Source of the DNA: Polytrichum commune
Lineage: Eukaryota; Streptophyta; Polytrichopsida; Polytrichales; Polytrichaceae
Reading direction: 5' to 3'
Length of the DNA: 64,000 bases
Assembly: GCA_950295325.1 (NCBI GenBank)
Contig: OX485803.1
Coordinates: 14,756,001-14,820,000, forward strand
Position numbers and translations under genes: made by a program. Of this stretch, positions 1-12,095 are shown piece after piece. The notes beneath the pieces are model-generated. The model searched no databases. It was not told where the DNA came from and saw nothing but the letters and a program-made list of their open reading frames with translations. Numbering within the stretch: the stretch's first letter is position 1; every line of letters begins with the position of its first letter.

Positions 1-195
1 TCTCTCTACAGCGAACACGGTAATCCGCATTTCAATACATAACATCGCCTAAATTGGTTACCTCATGAGTACATTAACACTTGACTCCCATTGGCTACAC
101 TAAGTGTACACGCATTGAAGTTGCTGCCGAGCCATGATCGGTTTTAGAAATGGCACTTCACCATTATGATGGCGGTCCAATGCATGGCTAGGGGG

Positions 196-491
196 TGGTT
201 AACAGGGTCTCTCTAAATACCCCCGACGAGCGTGGCTCGGAGGCCAGGTTCGGTGGGGTTCATTTTTCTGGCCCTCCCCGTTTTAGCCCCTTGGTGATTT
301 TTTTTGGTTTTTTTTTGCTAAATTTGGGTCCTGCAGCCCCAAATTACCCTAGGAAGCCCCTTATGAGATCAAATAAGGCCCCACCCAATTAAAAAAATAG
401 GGGGCATGTTTTATCCCAACCCTGCCACCCCTCCCGAACCTGGCCTCCGAGCCACGCTCGATGGGGGTTTTTAGGCAGATCCTGGTTAACA
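196..491. mobile_element. Mutator-like MITE with 9-bp target duplication
   Basis: The element proper is 205-482 (278 bp). The 9-mer TGGTTAACA occurs immediately outside both ends (196-204 and 483-491), the duplication length typical of Mutator-like elements. The ends are inverted repeats of about 55-60 bp: the left starts GGGTCTCTCTAAATACCCC and the right, read in reverse, starts GGATCTGCCTAAAAACCCC. Both run into the same GAGCGTGGCTCGGAGGCCAG block. There is no coding capacity; the ORF across it is simply the TIR read through. It is therefore a non-autonomous element needing a transposase in trans. Confidence 0.8.
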
Positions 492-1990
492 TGGTATTTC
501 TACCTTAGGTATTGTACCAATTGTGAACAACCATCACAATCTGTACAATCACATGCGACCACAACCTTGACGGTAGTACAAACATGCATTGTGTTCAATT
601 TGTGTGTGCATAAGCATGGACTATGTGTACCACCGCAGACATGGAGATGTCCTTCTAGATTGATAATCAGAGCACAATGGTTTGGATTATACCATATGCA
701 AAAGAAATGAGTCTGGGAAGTCGGGAGGCTTATGGAACGAAATGTACATCAAGATGGTGTCAACCCAACTAATTTCTTAGTGTGGCGGAGTGCAATAACT
801 TTCATGAGGTAGAGGCTAATCTGATGGTCCAATTGAAAGAAAGACTTGAGACTTTCTAACACTACCTCTTCAAATAGTAATGACTCCATTAGAGTTATGT
901 ATGTACCTTCCAAATACTTGAATTATGTGCACCGCTTAAGTGTGTCTTAAAAGTTATCATTTAATTCTTCAAATTACAACAACAACTTCCTCACATTTAC
1001 AAAACACATACTACTACAAAATGTGGGATTCCTAAATGTAGTACTCCTAAGTGCCACTCCACTAAATAAAAAGAGTCCTATTTGACTTTCAATGGGCATT
1101 TAAACGTTTTTTGGACTCATTTTGGGTGAATTAAGTTGAAACACTACTTCAAAGTCACATAGGACATGTTCTGTATTTGCAGTAGTAACATCTTCACAGT
1201 TGGAGTCACTAGTGGACGTTGCCAAAGGAAAAACTCTCTCAAATGTTCGCTCCTATGAAACAAAAAGAAACCTTGTGTCATATGAACTCTAGTACATCTT
1301 TTGGAGATTTGCTAAACACATATTCCTTACTGTATTTTATCAAATCTGACACCAAATTTGCAACTCCAAATTTTAAAATTCGATGCAAATTACCAACTAT
1401 CAAAGCTTAGCTTTCATAAGATTATATACAGTTATATGAGTTGGTTGTATTATCATTTTCGTCTTCGAGGTCGAATTGGGGAGGGGGGATGGGTTCATCC
1501 TTTGTGATGGTGATGAGCAAACCCAATTGAAAGGGCCAAAGAACGTGTCACATGGTCGACAACACATATTTAAGATGTACTAATCAACACAATTTTCCTA
1601 ATGCCAACGTTGCCATGCTCCAACTCATTGCAATTGCAAATGCAGATTATCACGAGATTACCAACAACTTTACTATGCAATTTATATGTATATATGAAAC
1701 ATCCCCAATTAAAAAACCAAGCTGCATAAAAGTGCACCTAGGTGAGGCACCTCAGTCATGAAATCCACAACTCATCAATATCTAACTCCTACTATAACGA
1801 ACTCCCATGTCATGCCTAGACTTTCAAAATGGAGATTATCAACTCCTATACAACTATTGTATAGACATAATATGATTAACATCTTAGAACCCCCTCCCGA
1901 GAAAAAACAGCTGTGACGTGTCATCACATGATTCGTTGGAGCCTTTAAGATTGTGACCTGGAGATTACCCCACCACTCTACATGGTCCGA
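492..1990. other. AT-rich non-coding DNA, nothing recognised
   Basis: About 1.5 kb of AT-rich sequence downstream of the DUF4419 gene. Only short ORFs without family features are present, and I see no tandem repeat, TIR pair or RNA gene. Confidence 0.5.
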
Positions 1991-3061
1991 TTACCAAGAG
2001 TCTTGTTCTCTTGGCGGCTTGTCCTCCGCATCGGTGACGAGCCAACCCAGCTGGGGAGCGACGCAATACGTGACTGGATCGACGACAACTCCGACGAGGC
2101 CACCGCGGAGCAACATTTTGAATTCTTGCGAGAAGTATTCCCACGCGAACGGTGTCTCGCTGAGTCCGCAAGGGATGTCGGAGGGATCCAAGCGCACACC
2201 GGCCTTGCCAAGGGCCCCGGGGTTCAGGACGCCGTCACTGGTGTAAAGAAAGAAGTTACCGATCCAGCCCGAGATCGTGGTAATGCCACCGGATCCGAAA
2301 GCACCGTGCTCCAAGAAGATGTCATTCCAGAACGGCTACTCGATCTTGTTGTCGAAGGCGCCCTCGAAGTGGACGAGGATGCGGTCCAGTTGTGCTTGCC
2401 ACGGGGACAGGTCCAGGTCATCCAAGAGGGCCAGGCCCTTGCGGAGCTTCTGCCAGTCTTCTTTGGTGCATGTGAGCTCAACGGTAGGGATGCTGCACAT
2501 GGTCATCACTTTGTACTCGAAGTAGCTCTTGACAACGTCCATGAATACGATGGCATGTGCGACGCTGGCCACTTCGTCCGTCGTTGTGAACTTTGTGTTC
2601 AAGGCCTTGAGCGCCGCCACGCCGCTCAGATTCTCCGCAATTTGAGCTGTGAATCCATGTGCTATTTTGCCCCAGTTGTTAGTGCCACAGCCTTTGCGGA
2701 GCGTGTCGTCACGTACCGACAATGTTTTCTTGCCCTGGTGGCTGACGAAGGCGTGCCTGTGGTTCTCCGGGTCCTTGGCCACATGCGTTGAGACTCCGAG
2801 CATGAGCGTGTTCCATATCGCGTCTGGGCTGAGGGTAAGTGGCAGGTGGAAGCTGAATGCCAAATACACGGCCGCTAGCAGCGGGTTCTTGATGCCCAGG
2901 GGCTCCCCCAGAATGAAGGATGCATCTACGTGTGAGAAACCGTCCACCTCCTTCTCACCAGCCAACGCAATCGCTTGTTCCGCCCCGTTGGGTTTAGTTG
3001 GCAGCCAAGATTCCAGTGTAGCTAACTCCGGTTGCACATCGTTCACCTTGAACTGCACCAT
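1991..3061 (-). pseudogene. DUF4419 domain protein, with one in-frame amber codon
   Basis: Read on the minus strand, an ATG in a strong context (GGCCATGG) at 3061 opens a 357-codon frame ending in TAA at 1991-1993. The frame is open except for a single TAG at 2336-2338 (codon 242). The translation looks like the DUF4419 family: PLLAAVYLAFSFHLPLTLSP, then FVSHQGKKTLSVR, then FMDVVKSYFEYKVMTMCSIP, and after the TAG FWNDIF, ISGWIGNFF and GVVVDPVTYCVAPQLGW. Similarity on both sides of the TAG in the same frame means one substitution, not a frameshift. A plausible splice acceptor (TTGTTGCAG) ends at 3074, suggesting a 5'-UTR intron; no coding intron is visible. The block is much more GC-rich than its flanks. 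DUF4419 has no established biochemical function. The gene may be a recent pseudogene, a truncated 241-residue product, or carry an assembly error. Confidence 0.75.
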
Positions 3062-4069
3062 GGCCGAAGAAGCCTGCAACAACGTATGGGAATGCAATTC
3101 GTGAAGGTAAGGATTGGATGATGATGACCTAGTTCTTTAGGATTAATTTGAAGGAGAGAGTTACAAAGAATCATTATTTGCAATTCAGAAAGCCACCACG
3201 TCTCAATTTGTGATGCCTTCGGGGTGACAGTCAATGTACGTCGACATAATTCAAGGGTCTTCCTATCGATGCAATTCTGGAAAACACCTACTCTTACAGA
3301 TGCAGAGATACAACAATAAACTCACAAGCACTATTGGATATGCTTGAAACATAAATCTGAATGTGAAGCCTATTGTCAAAACAAAAGGTACTCGATCAAA
3401 ATAAAAGACTAATTGGCACCGTTCCAGAATTGAATACCCCGTGGACCAACGTATCCAAACAGAACCCCAAGCTCTACTCGATTGGGAACTTAGAAATTGC
3501 TTCAGTACAAAGATTAGAAACATTCTGTATTCATCTTTGAAGAGAGTTACATAAAATCGCTGGTTATAGTTGTTCCAATTCAGAAGCCACATTGTCTCGA
3601 TTTGTGAAGCTTTCGGGAATTGTCTAGATCACAGTGACAGTTGATACACGTCGACATGATCCAAGGATTTTCCTATCGATGTGATTCATTTCTTTCTAGC
3701 GATTTCTTGCAACATTACAACAACGACAAGCAATCAAAGAGTCGATCAAGAGCCACGCCGTCGGTACCTGAGTTGGGAGTGCTAATTCGAAGTGCCTACT
3801 CTCCTCCGGAACAACTCGCAGTGTACTGCAATTTCGCAAACAACAGCTCAATTGCTCTTGATCTCTTCCTAACCACTTCCAGCAGGAATGAGGCTGTAGA
3901 AAGTTTCGAAACAAGTCTGGTGGCAACTTATCACACTGAATCTAGTTCTCCAAATCAAACCATAGCTTGCACAATGTGCATTGTGCACAATGGCTGGATG
4001 CTAATAAGCTAATTAGTTACAATCTGTGACGATCTTTCAGTGATGATCAGAAGATCGCAATGCGAAGAC
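3062..4069. repeat. Duplicated ~120-150 bp segment upstream of the DUF4419 gene
   Basis: Two related direct copies lie at about 3150-3270 and 3540-3695. They share the order ...TTCAGAAAGCCAC / TTCAGAAGCCAC, then TCTCAATTTGTGA / TCTCGATTTGTGA, then ACGTCGACAT and TTCCTATCGATG. The copies are about 390 bp apart. They sit 5' of the minus-strand DUF4419 gene and could be part of its promoter or 5'-UTR intron, but nothing in the sequence proves that. The rest of the interval shows no gene. Confidence 0.55.
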
Positions 4070-4608
4070 TCAGGGCCGCTTTACACCTAGAGGCCGGGCC
4101 AATTTCCCTTGAGGCCGATTGCACAAAATTTCAGCCTTTTTTGGGTTGGAGGCCGGCCTCTACTACACATTATAATAAGATTATACCGGGGGCCAATTTT
4201 CCCATATGTAAAGGCCCTCGGGCCAAGAAGCCAAGCTGATTCAAAAAAATTAGCCTAATCCAACGGATGTAGCATAATCTAAGATAGAGCCTTTAGATTC
4301 CACATAATCCAATGGATCTAGTTCACTTTAAAAAATTATACTTTATTTAAGAAGATTTTTTTAGTGGAATATGACATTGGCCTCTAGGCCAAGAATTGGC
4401 CTTCCATTTTGGGTGCACCCAATTCAACGAGCTCGGGCCGTGTCATAACATACATTTTTTAATTTAAAAAATCATACCACCAAATCGGCCCGGCCTCTAG
4501 ATGTAAAGGGGTTGGGGCCGATTTGAGCCTTTTTACCAATCACAAATGAGGATTTCAAGCCTCTTACACAACGAATTGGCCCGGCCTCTAAGTGTAAAGC
4601 GGCCCTCA
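4070..4608. mobile_element. PIF/Harbinger-like MITE, GGGCC family
   Basis: The element is 4073-4605 (533 bp), flanked on both sides by TCA (4070-4072 and 4606-4608). The ends are inverted repeats of about 35 bp: GGGCCGCTTTACACCTAGAG on the left and GGGCCGCTTTACACTTAGAG on the right (reverse complement). The 3-bp duplication and G-rich terminus fit PIF/Harbinger-type MITEs, though a CACTA-like origin cannot be excluded. The 9125-9622 element has a closely related terminus (GGGCCACTTCACAC). No transposase is encoded. Confidence 0.65.
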
Positions 4609-5173
4609 ATCTGTCAAGAGAGAGAAGTTTTTTTCCTGGCTTTGATTTTACATATCCAGCGTGTTGAAAGTGTCCACGTGGAGATAAGGTGGCCCTGAAT
4701 TAAGCTTATGTCCGTTATTCATGGGCATCACGCATTTCACATGTTGGATATTTGGCTCATAGCTTATGTTAGGTTGAGCCACCTATAACCTATAAAATAA
4801 GAGAGTTTGCATATGTTTAGGAGGAGTAATATTGGGGAATTATTTTTCTTGCAAAGAGAAACAAAGTCTAAGGAGAATCAATGCAATTATTCTTCAAAAA
4901 AATTATGAATATGGAAATTACTACAAATTTCGAAGCATAAAATTTTAGGGTTACACATAGCGGATCTATAGGTCAACCTATAACTTCTCATCTCAATGCT
5001 ACTCCACAGCTACAATAATTATCAAAACTCTAATGAGGGTAATCAATCACAAGTTGCCACCACATAAACTTTAACTTTGTTTGCTGCATAAAATTGAGAT
5101 CTCATCTATGTTGGCATTACATGACCCTATTGAGCGGTTGAATGGACTTGGTCAGCTATTAATGCCTCGACAT
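4609..5173. other. Intergenic DNA, nothing recognised
   Basis: AT-rich sequence between two mobile elements. No ORF of note, no repeat shared with the rest of the window, no RNA gene. Confidence 0.5.
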
Positions 5174-6478
5174 GATTGTAAGGGGGGACATTAAATACCC
5201 CCCCACGAACTTTTCGGACTGTCAGATCCGGGCTGGGGCAGCCGCCCGTCCAGAAAATCTGGATTTTCTGGACCCGCCCGAAAACTGCTGCCCGCCCGGC
5301 CGATTTCGAAAAAACCATTGCCCTTGCATTCTTGAAGGCCACTTACTCACAAATCCCATATTGAGTGCACTACACCTTCAAGGGCCACAATCCAATATAT
5401 ATGTTCACTTCCAATTGAGTAAATAAGCAATTGACTGGGGTTTCATTATCAAAGTGAAACCGTCAATAAAACATGTAATTAACTTAGAAGTCAAAAATAT
5501 TACAAAACCCTCACTAGCATTGAGGTTATAATTTTTTTGTGACTCACAATTTGAAATTGTCTTTGTCATTCTAAAATGACACTTAAATTTAGTGTGCTGA
5601 TTTAGTATGTGTATTTTATAATATTTTAGGTAATGCCGTCTACTTTCACAAGTATTCATACGCATTCATTAATCAATTATTAGAATTAATTCATTGGACT
5701 TAATTATTAGAACTAATTCACTGGAATTAAATTCCAGAAATTAGTTATTATAATTAATTCACTGGAATTGATTCCAGAAATTAATTATTATAATTAATCC
5801 ACTAGAATTAAATTCCAGATATTAATTATTATAATTAAATCACTGGAATTGATTCCAGAAATTAATAATAGAATTAACTCACTGGAATTAATTCCAATAA
5901 TTAATTAATTACAGTAAGTACATTTTATAATCAATTAGCTTTACTTAATTTTGTAAGCATAGTTTCTGATTTATTTGGGATTAATGAATGCGTATGAATA
6001 CTTGTGAAAGTAGACGGCATTACCTAAAATATTATAAAATACACATACTAAATCAGCACACTAAATTTAAGTGTCATTTTAGAATGACAAAGACAATTTC
6101 AAATTGTGAGTCACAATAATTATAACCTCAGTGCTAGTGAGGGTTTTGTAATATTTTTGATTTCTAAGTTAATTACATGTTTTATTGACAGTTTCACTTT
6201 GATAATGAAACCCCAGTCAATTGCTTATTTACTCAATTGGAAGTGAACATATATATTGGATTTTGGCCCTTGAAGGTGAAGTGCACTCAATATGGGATTT
6301 GTGAGTAAGTGGCCTTCAAGAATGCAAGGACAATGGTTTTTTTCGAAATCGGGCGGGCGGGCAGCAGTTTTCGGGCGGGTCCAAAAAATCCAGATTTTCT
6401 GGACGGGCGGCTGCCCCAGCCCGGATCTGACAGTCCGAAAAGTTCGTGGGGGGGTATTTAACGTCCCCCGATTGTAAG
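5174..6478. mobile_element. Long-TIR Mutator-like foldback element
   Basis: The element is 5183-6469 (1287 bp), flanked by perfect 9-bp duplications GATTGTAAG (5174-5182 and 6470-6478). Each end is an inverted repeat of about 480 bp (5183-5665 and 5986-6469) that is nearly identical between arms. Only an AT-rich core remains between them. The arms begin GGGGGACATTAAATACC, followed by a GC-rich stretch. The ORFs within the arms are mirror images of each other, so they are shadows of the TIR and not genes. Very long TIRs plus a 9-bp duplication mark a non-autonomous MULE. Relatives lie at 62029-63177 (complete) and 40525-40955 (one arm). Confidence 0.88.
5666..5985. repeat. AT-rich tandem repeat in the MULE core
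   Basis: About six degenerate units of roughly 40-45 bp fill the loop between the two long arms. Each contains a small palindrome of the type GGAATTGATTCC followed by ATTAATTATTATAATTAA. The related element at 62029 has a shorter core with the same GGAATT/AATTCC theme, so the core is a variable part of the family. Confidence 0.75.
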
Positions 6479-7757
6479 TAAGTTGTCACCCTTCCCTTGG
6501 TCAATGGACCTAGGTGCAAGGATGGCAAAGTAGAAAAATAAAATGCTACTGGTATACTAAACCATCTTTTTTAAACCAAACATCTTAAATTAGTGTCTTA
6601 AAAAATTATGTCTGTTAGTTGGAAAAAATTTCATGGTGCCCTCCATTGTTGTGTTAAGTGCTCTTCAAAAACTTATCATTAAAAGTAATGCTCACAAGCA
6701 AATGGCTCAATATGATTTCAGATGTAGAAATCATGGCCTTAAATATGTTGGAATTAAAAAGTGCATATTCCTTGAAAATTTTATAAACTTGAGGGCATCA
6801 TTAAATGTTTTTATATTAAATCATCCATTTAGTGTACCCTTATCGTAGTTTTTAAACAAATTTCAAATAGTTACTTGTTCAATGTCACCTACTTGTGCAC
6901 CAGTTGTACAATATTCTAAAATATATAGATGTTTTTGGAATCAGTTCAATGTCAATATAAATAGTTTGGGTTTATTCATCAATATGTTCGAAAATGTTGT
7001 TTGTTTCTTCACAAAAATCAAAGTTAGCATATGATTTTGAATCACTTTCACTTAAACATGTGCAAGGATTTAGACTTTACCATGCTTGCACCATTAAGGT
7101 GGGTGAAAATACAGTTGCATCTTTTGGCCTGCACCATTGATGCATAAACCAAATTGTCACTAACTAGGAAATCGACTAGGATGCTAATGCGATTCAATAA
7201 GCTAACAAAATTGAGATTCCATGTGGATTAGATTTGTATCAGAAATAAAAATGATTTTCGATTTTGGAAAAAGGAGGTAGTCAAGTCCTCCTTCTCAAAT
7301 TTATTTACCTTTTTTTTTTCTTTGTTTTTCTCATGATCGTATTGTATATCAATTATTCGTTTCTGGGAGAAATTAGTGCATATTTCTACATGGAAGAGGG
7401 CCAAATTTTGATTTCCTAGCGATTTTTGCTACCTTTGCCGCACACAGAACATGCCCAAATTTTGCATATTTAGCGATTTTCACTAACTTTGCCTCACACA
7501 CAGAAATTTGCCATAAAAACAATGTTGAGAGCTGATTTTATCAAATGTTGAGAGAAAGTTTGGGATCACTCTACTACATTCCATTGATAAAATGATGGAT
7601 GTTCAACAACTTTCAATTACATTTGATGGCTTGGCTATACTCTAAGTTTTGGTGTGTCTTGAATGGTGTTAGACTAAGTTAACATTCGAATATAGTTCAA
7701 GTTTTATAATTGATTGATAACGAGTGGTTATGGACAATCATATTATCTTGCATTTGT
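6479..7757. other. AT-rich non-coding DNA, nothing recognised
   Basis: No supported gene, TIR pair or tandem repeat. Short ORFs here have no recognisable motifs. Confidence 0.45.
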
Positions 7758-8638
7758 TTTCTGAACACGGGGAGGTCACTCAGTAGGATTTTTGTGTACC
7801 ACGTGCAGCGGAGGGGTATTTGTTTAGGGGCTATTTACCTCCAAGGCACGAATTAAAAGCTCCCTATAATTACATAATATTCTAAAATGGCCTATTTTTT
7901 TGTACCCTACCATTACTTATAATGCCCATGTCATTAAAAAAATTTGTAGTCTATATTCCTTTCCATTAAAAAAATTGAATTTAAGAATGTATGCAATGCA
8001 AAAGTGATGGGAAAAGCATGGCAACAAAAAAATATAAAAATTACGTACCATTGCAAAAACCAAGTACAAAAACTTAAAGTGAAAAACTTAAAGTGGATCG
8101 TTTCAGACCTGCTCTTCAAGGTTTCCGCATCAGATCACGCAGCCTGGCTAAAAAAACTCTACACAAGATTGGAGAAGAGGATGACGACAAACAATTCTAA
8201 ACCCTAAACACAACGGTGAGGCTCAAATGTTGTGCACAAACGGGCGCCCTACAATCGGGTTGAAGAGTTTCAAAAGAGAAGGGGAGAAAAACCACCAAGA
8301 GAAGTCGGGCATAGAGTTAGGCTTCCAATTTCATCCATTTTTGGGTGAATGATGAGTAATTTTTCATCTATCCCTTGTGAGGCATGCGTACGAAATTGAT
8401 TCTACTAAACATACATCCTAAGATCCTTATTTTCAGCCCCTATATTATTTTTACTAAAAGGGAATGGCCCATATTTTATACCTATCTATTTTACTTGTAA
8501 TGGGCTTATGTACTTTTAATGGACCCTTCATTATTTGGAATTCTTTTATAATTTTTATGTCAAATGATTTTAATCTTCCCTATATTATGCCGCACGTCGT
8601 TTTTAAAATGCACTAAGTGACCTCCCCGTGTTTCTGAA
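7758..8638. mobile_element. hAT-like non-autonomous element with 8-bp target duplication
   Basis: The element is 7766-8630 (865 bp). The 8-mer TTTCTGAA abuts both ends (7758-7765 and 8631-8638), the duplication length of hAT elements. The ends are short inverted repeats, CACGGGGAGGTCACTCAGT on the left and CACGGGGAGGTCACTTAGT on the right (reverse complement). The interior has no transposase-like ORF; the 67-aa ORF at 8004 has no hAT features. Confidence 0.78.
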
Positions 8639-9121
8639 TGCATTCTTTTGTATTCCTTTGAGAAACAAATGCCTTTTGTGACAAGTCCTTAATGCAATAG
8701 AAAAGGTTATTTAAAATAAATCAACATCATCGAATTCCATCAGTTTTGGTTATATCCTATATAAGGCATTCTATGAGCTACTTTGAAACCTTCAAAAACT
8801 GACAGTCTCAGTGAAGGACATCCCTTTTGGGTACCAAGTGGGTACTCGAACCATGCATATACCCTAAGTCAAACCGAGTATTTAGTTACCTCATCAAATA
8901 ATACGTTGTCTTCATTACATCAATTCAAATTTTGGAGCCTCATTTTTATATATCTATTGCTTTAACTTATGTGCTGATATATTTCATGATGATGTATGAA
9001 CTTCATAAGCATTGTGTGTCAAATTCAATGTCGATCACAAGATATATATCATATTATTGTAGTTATAATATCACAAATATTCAACAACAATCACAAACAC
9101 ATGGCCCTTTGGTGAATGTCC
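8639..9121. other. Intergenic DNA, nothing recognised
   Basis: AT-rich spacer between a hAT-like and a Harbinger-like element. No coding or repeat signal. Confidence 0.45.
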
Positions 9122-9625
9122 TAAGGGCCACTTCACACACGAGACTGAGAGCCCATGACCATTACATTTCAAGCACTCTCATTGGTGGAAAAGGCAGAGC
9201 CGGTCCAAGTTCTCTTCACACTACGCTTGAGGGACCAACGGAGTATGTGAATGCAAGATGGATGTAAAGTCTACACGGATTCCTACATGGCATCAAATGG
9301 ATCGTGTTTCATGGCTACTTGGACTATTTTTAAAAACCACCTCTTGGAGGTAGGCCTAACAGAAAACCGGGAGACCATGACACTCTGAACGCTCACAACC
9401 GTTGATTTATTCTATTCTATCATGATTAAGGACCCGCATGAATAGAATTTCACTGAAATAGCATTTGGTTGAGGGCCCGGTCATATATGACTTCACACTA
9501 CACCTAGGGTCTGTGACCACACTAAATGATTTTGGAGGTGTGTTGGGACGGCCTTTGGATACTTTCTTTTGGGCTCTCACAATTTCATGGTCACGGCTCT
9601 TGGCTCGTGTGTGAAGTGGCCCTAA
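9122..9625. mobile_element. PIF/Harbinger-like MITE, GGGCC family, TAA duplication
   Basis: The element is 9125-9622 (498 bp), flanked by TAA on both sides (9122-9124 and 9623-9625), the classical PIF/Harbinger target. The inverted ends read GGGCCACTTCACACACGAG in both arms, with similarity continuing for about 40 bp. Same terminus type as the 4073-4605 element. The 143-aa minus-strand ORF at 9407-9838 crosses the right end of the element and is not a gene candidate. Confidence 0.75.
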
Positions 9626-11500
9626 GTTGTAACCACTTGGTGGGCGAAAACACCTCATCACTTCGAATGTCAATATGTGTGTGCATGCGGACCTCCATCT
9701 ACCCAAGATGTGCAAAGGAAGTCTATATTGAAAGCCACCATTTAGTGCTCCATTGTTTAAACATTGGATATTGACCAATATGAATCTACAATATGAATCT
9801 ACAATCCCTTGGACAATCATACCAAGAAAAATTAACACTATGAAAATTGGAGCTGATGGGATTATAATGATTTACATTGGAAATAGTTGTTGTATGGGTC
9901 ACGCCGCACACATGATTGTGCTCTAAACCCTTAACTTCCTTAGAGGCTTGTTTTGGGATTATGAACAATGGTAGGAAATGTGGGTTAACATGACACGCCA
10001 ATCTAACATTAAAGTGTCCATAATTACATCGGTTGATGTCATTCTAAACATTTTGTGTTAGATTGGTGTATCATATAGACCCATCTTTCCTAGTAATGGA
10101 ATTACTCTTGAAGGCAAATTCATCCAAAAGGAAGGTGATAGGAAGGTCACAATGGGTATTAGTGTGTTCCTCATAAGTTTTCTTGCCAATGGCGATGAGC
10201 CCATTCCAATATGGGAAGATGGTCATTCACAAGAGATTTTGAAAGTCAAGAATGAACTAATTTTTTCTCTTTGTTGATACATTCTTATACATATTAATGT
10301 CATATTATTCTGATCGGAAATTGTCAGTTTTCTATGGACTCTTCTTCTTACCTCAAAGTCTATATGTATTCTTAATATAATCTGGAAAGATTGGACTATA
10401 AATTGATTGCATATATTTATCTCAACTTTTTGAAGTTTATTGGTTCTAAATTGATTATTAACAAGTCATGAAAATCAATAAATAATGCTACCATATCGAT
10501 GTCATCTTAAAATCATTAGCAACAACTTTTCTTTTAGGTACAAAAAAATTTGAGCTCTAGAAAGCTAATTTTTTAGAAGGCCTAATGAAACCACAATACG
10601 CTTCAAGAAGTTAAGGGTTAATAATAGAGAGCTCATGTTGAGATTCTGCTTGAACTCCATTTCCACTTATGGAAGACTGACATGGCTGCATTTTGTCACT
10701 TCAAGCAATTTTGATATTATGTGATGTCTTTACACTACTCTCACGTCGATGTTGTTCATGTGATTGGCTTGCCAATTGACCAAAATTAGGATGTGATATT
10801 TGCATTGCGTTCAATTGATCATGCAACAAGTTGGTACTACCTTGTAGTGCGTTCGAAGGCATACATGATTCGGCAAGGCTGCATAGATATTCTTGCCACA
10901 TTTTCTTTTGGTGGCTATGCACATGTACTCTGTGATATGTGTGCATGCTAAAAACGGGCTTGCCATATTCAAAACTTGTCAAACCCAATAGCTACTCCTT
11001 GGAGCCTAAGAAAACCGGGGCACAGTGGGGGGCGACTCCATGTGCGATGCCCATCCATGTCTATTCTATTGCTTCTATTGGCCTACATCATGTATACTAT
11101 GCGAGCCCTAGCGCAAAATATGAAGATGTCATCATGTTTTGACACCTTTGAAATAGGAAATAAAGCCCTTTAACCCTCATTTTGGGTCACCAAGTTTAAA
11201 ATGACAGTATGGAGTCCTTAATTTGAATTCATTGTATTTGATATCGACCTCCTTTAGGGTTAACATTGTCATCATGGGGAATTCTCAAGTTATTGAGATG
11301 TGTTATAATGATCATATTATGGTGTTGTTGTGAGTGTTTGGAGGACAAACTTATTAGTAGTTCAGGTGGAGGAGTGTAAAATTAGCCATAATTTCAGGCC
11401 ATGTTCAACACAACAAGATTTGACATTTGTTAAGCACAATATAACCAACCTTGTGTTCTCATTCTCTAGCTAACATGCCATGAGAGGAGTTGAACTTAAC
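9626..11500. other. Intergenic DNA with one small hairpin
   Basis: No supported gene. An imperfect inverted pair lies at about 9989-10012 and 10052-10076 (ACGCCAATCTAACATTAA against its complement TTTGTGTTAGATTGGTGT). It encloses about 40 bp and could be a tiny decayed TIR element. Confidence 0.45.
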
Positions 11501-11988
11501 TAGGCTTGTCAAGTTAAGAGTTGCCTTCATTGTGAGTGTTATTATGACGACCCTTATTCATTGTTATAGTTAATTTTACCATGGGGCTTATGGAGACTAT
11601 TAGGGTGTATATGATATTCGGGGGTGGGGGGGGGGGGTGATACGCTTGAAGGAGTTGGACATGTTTGGTTAGGTGAGGAAGCTCTTGGTTGAGGTTAGTG
11701 TTTGTGTGTGGGAGGTTGTACAAAAGGAAGGAATGTGTTGAATAGTGTGGCATATTCAGGTTTTAGTGTTGTGGAGTTTTCTTGGTAGTATTGAGAGTCT
11801 TTTTGTTGGAATGTTTTTAAGGATGTGGTATGTAGGTCTTGGGTTTGGGGAGATATCTCTGGCAAGTAGAATGAGGGTAGAGGAGTTCCACATGTAATAG
11901 TGAATAGCTTTACATTTGGGTTTTTAAAGGTGTGTATATGAAATGTAGAGGAGGGTTCTTATAACGTTTGTGTTTATTATGGGAAAGA

Positions 11989-12026
<38 letters not shown>

Positions 12027-12059
12027 TTTTCTTTTTTTTTCTTTTTTTTTCCCCTTTTT

Positions 12060-12095
<36 letters not shown>

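Noticed and set aside
1982-2791. 269-aa plus-strand ORF opposite the DUF4419 gene
   Set aside because: It is antisense to a frame with clear family similarity and is kept open by high GC; its own sequence has no recognisable motifs.
9407-9838. 143-aa minus-strand ORF
   Set aside because: It runs across the end of a MITE and its flank and shows no protein features.
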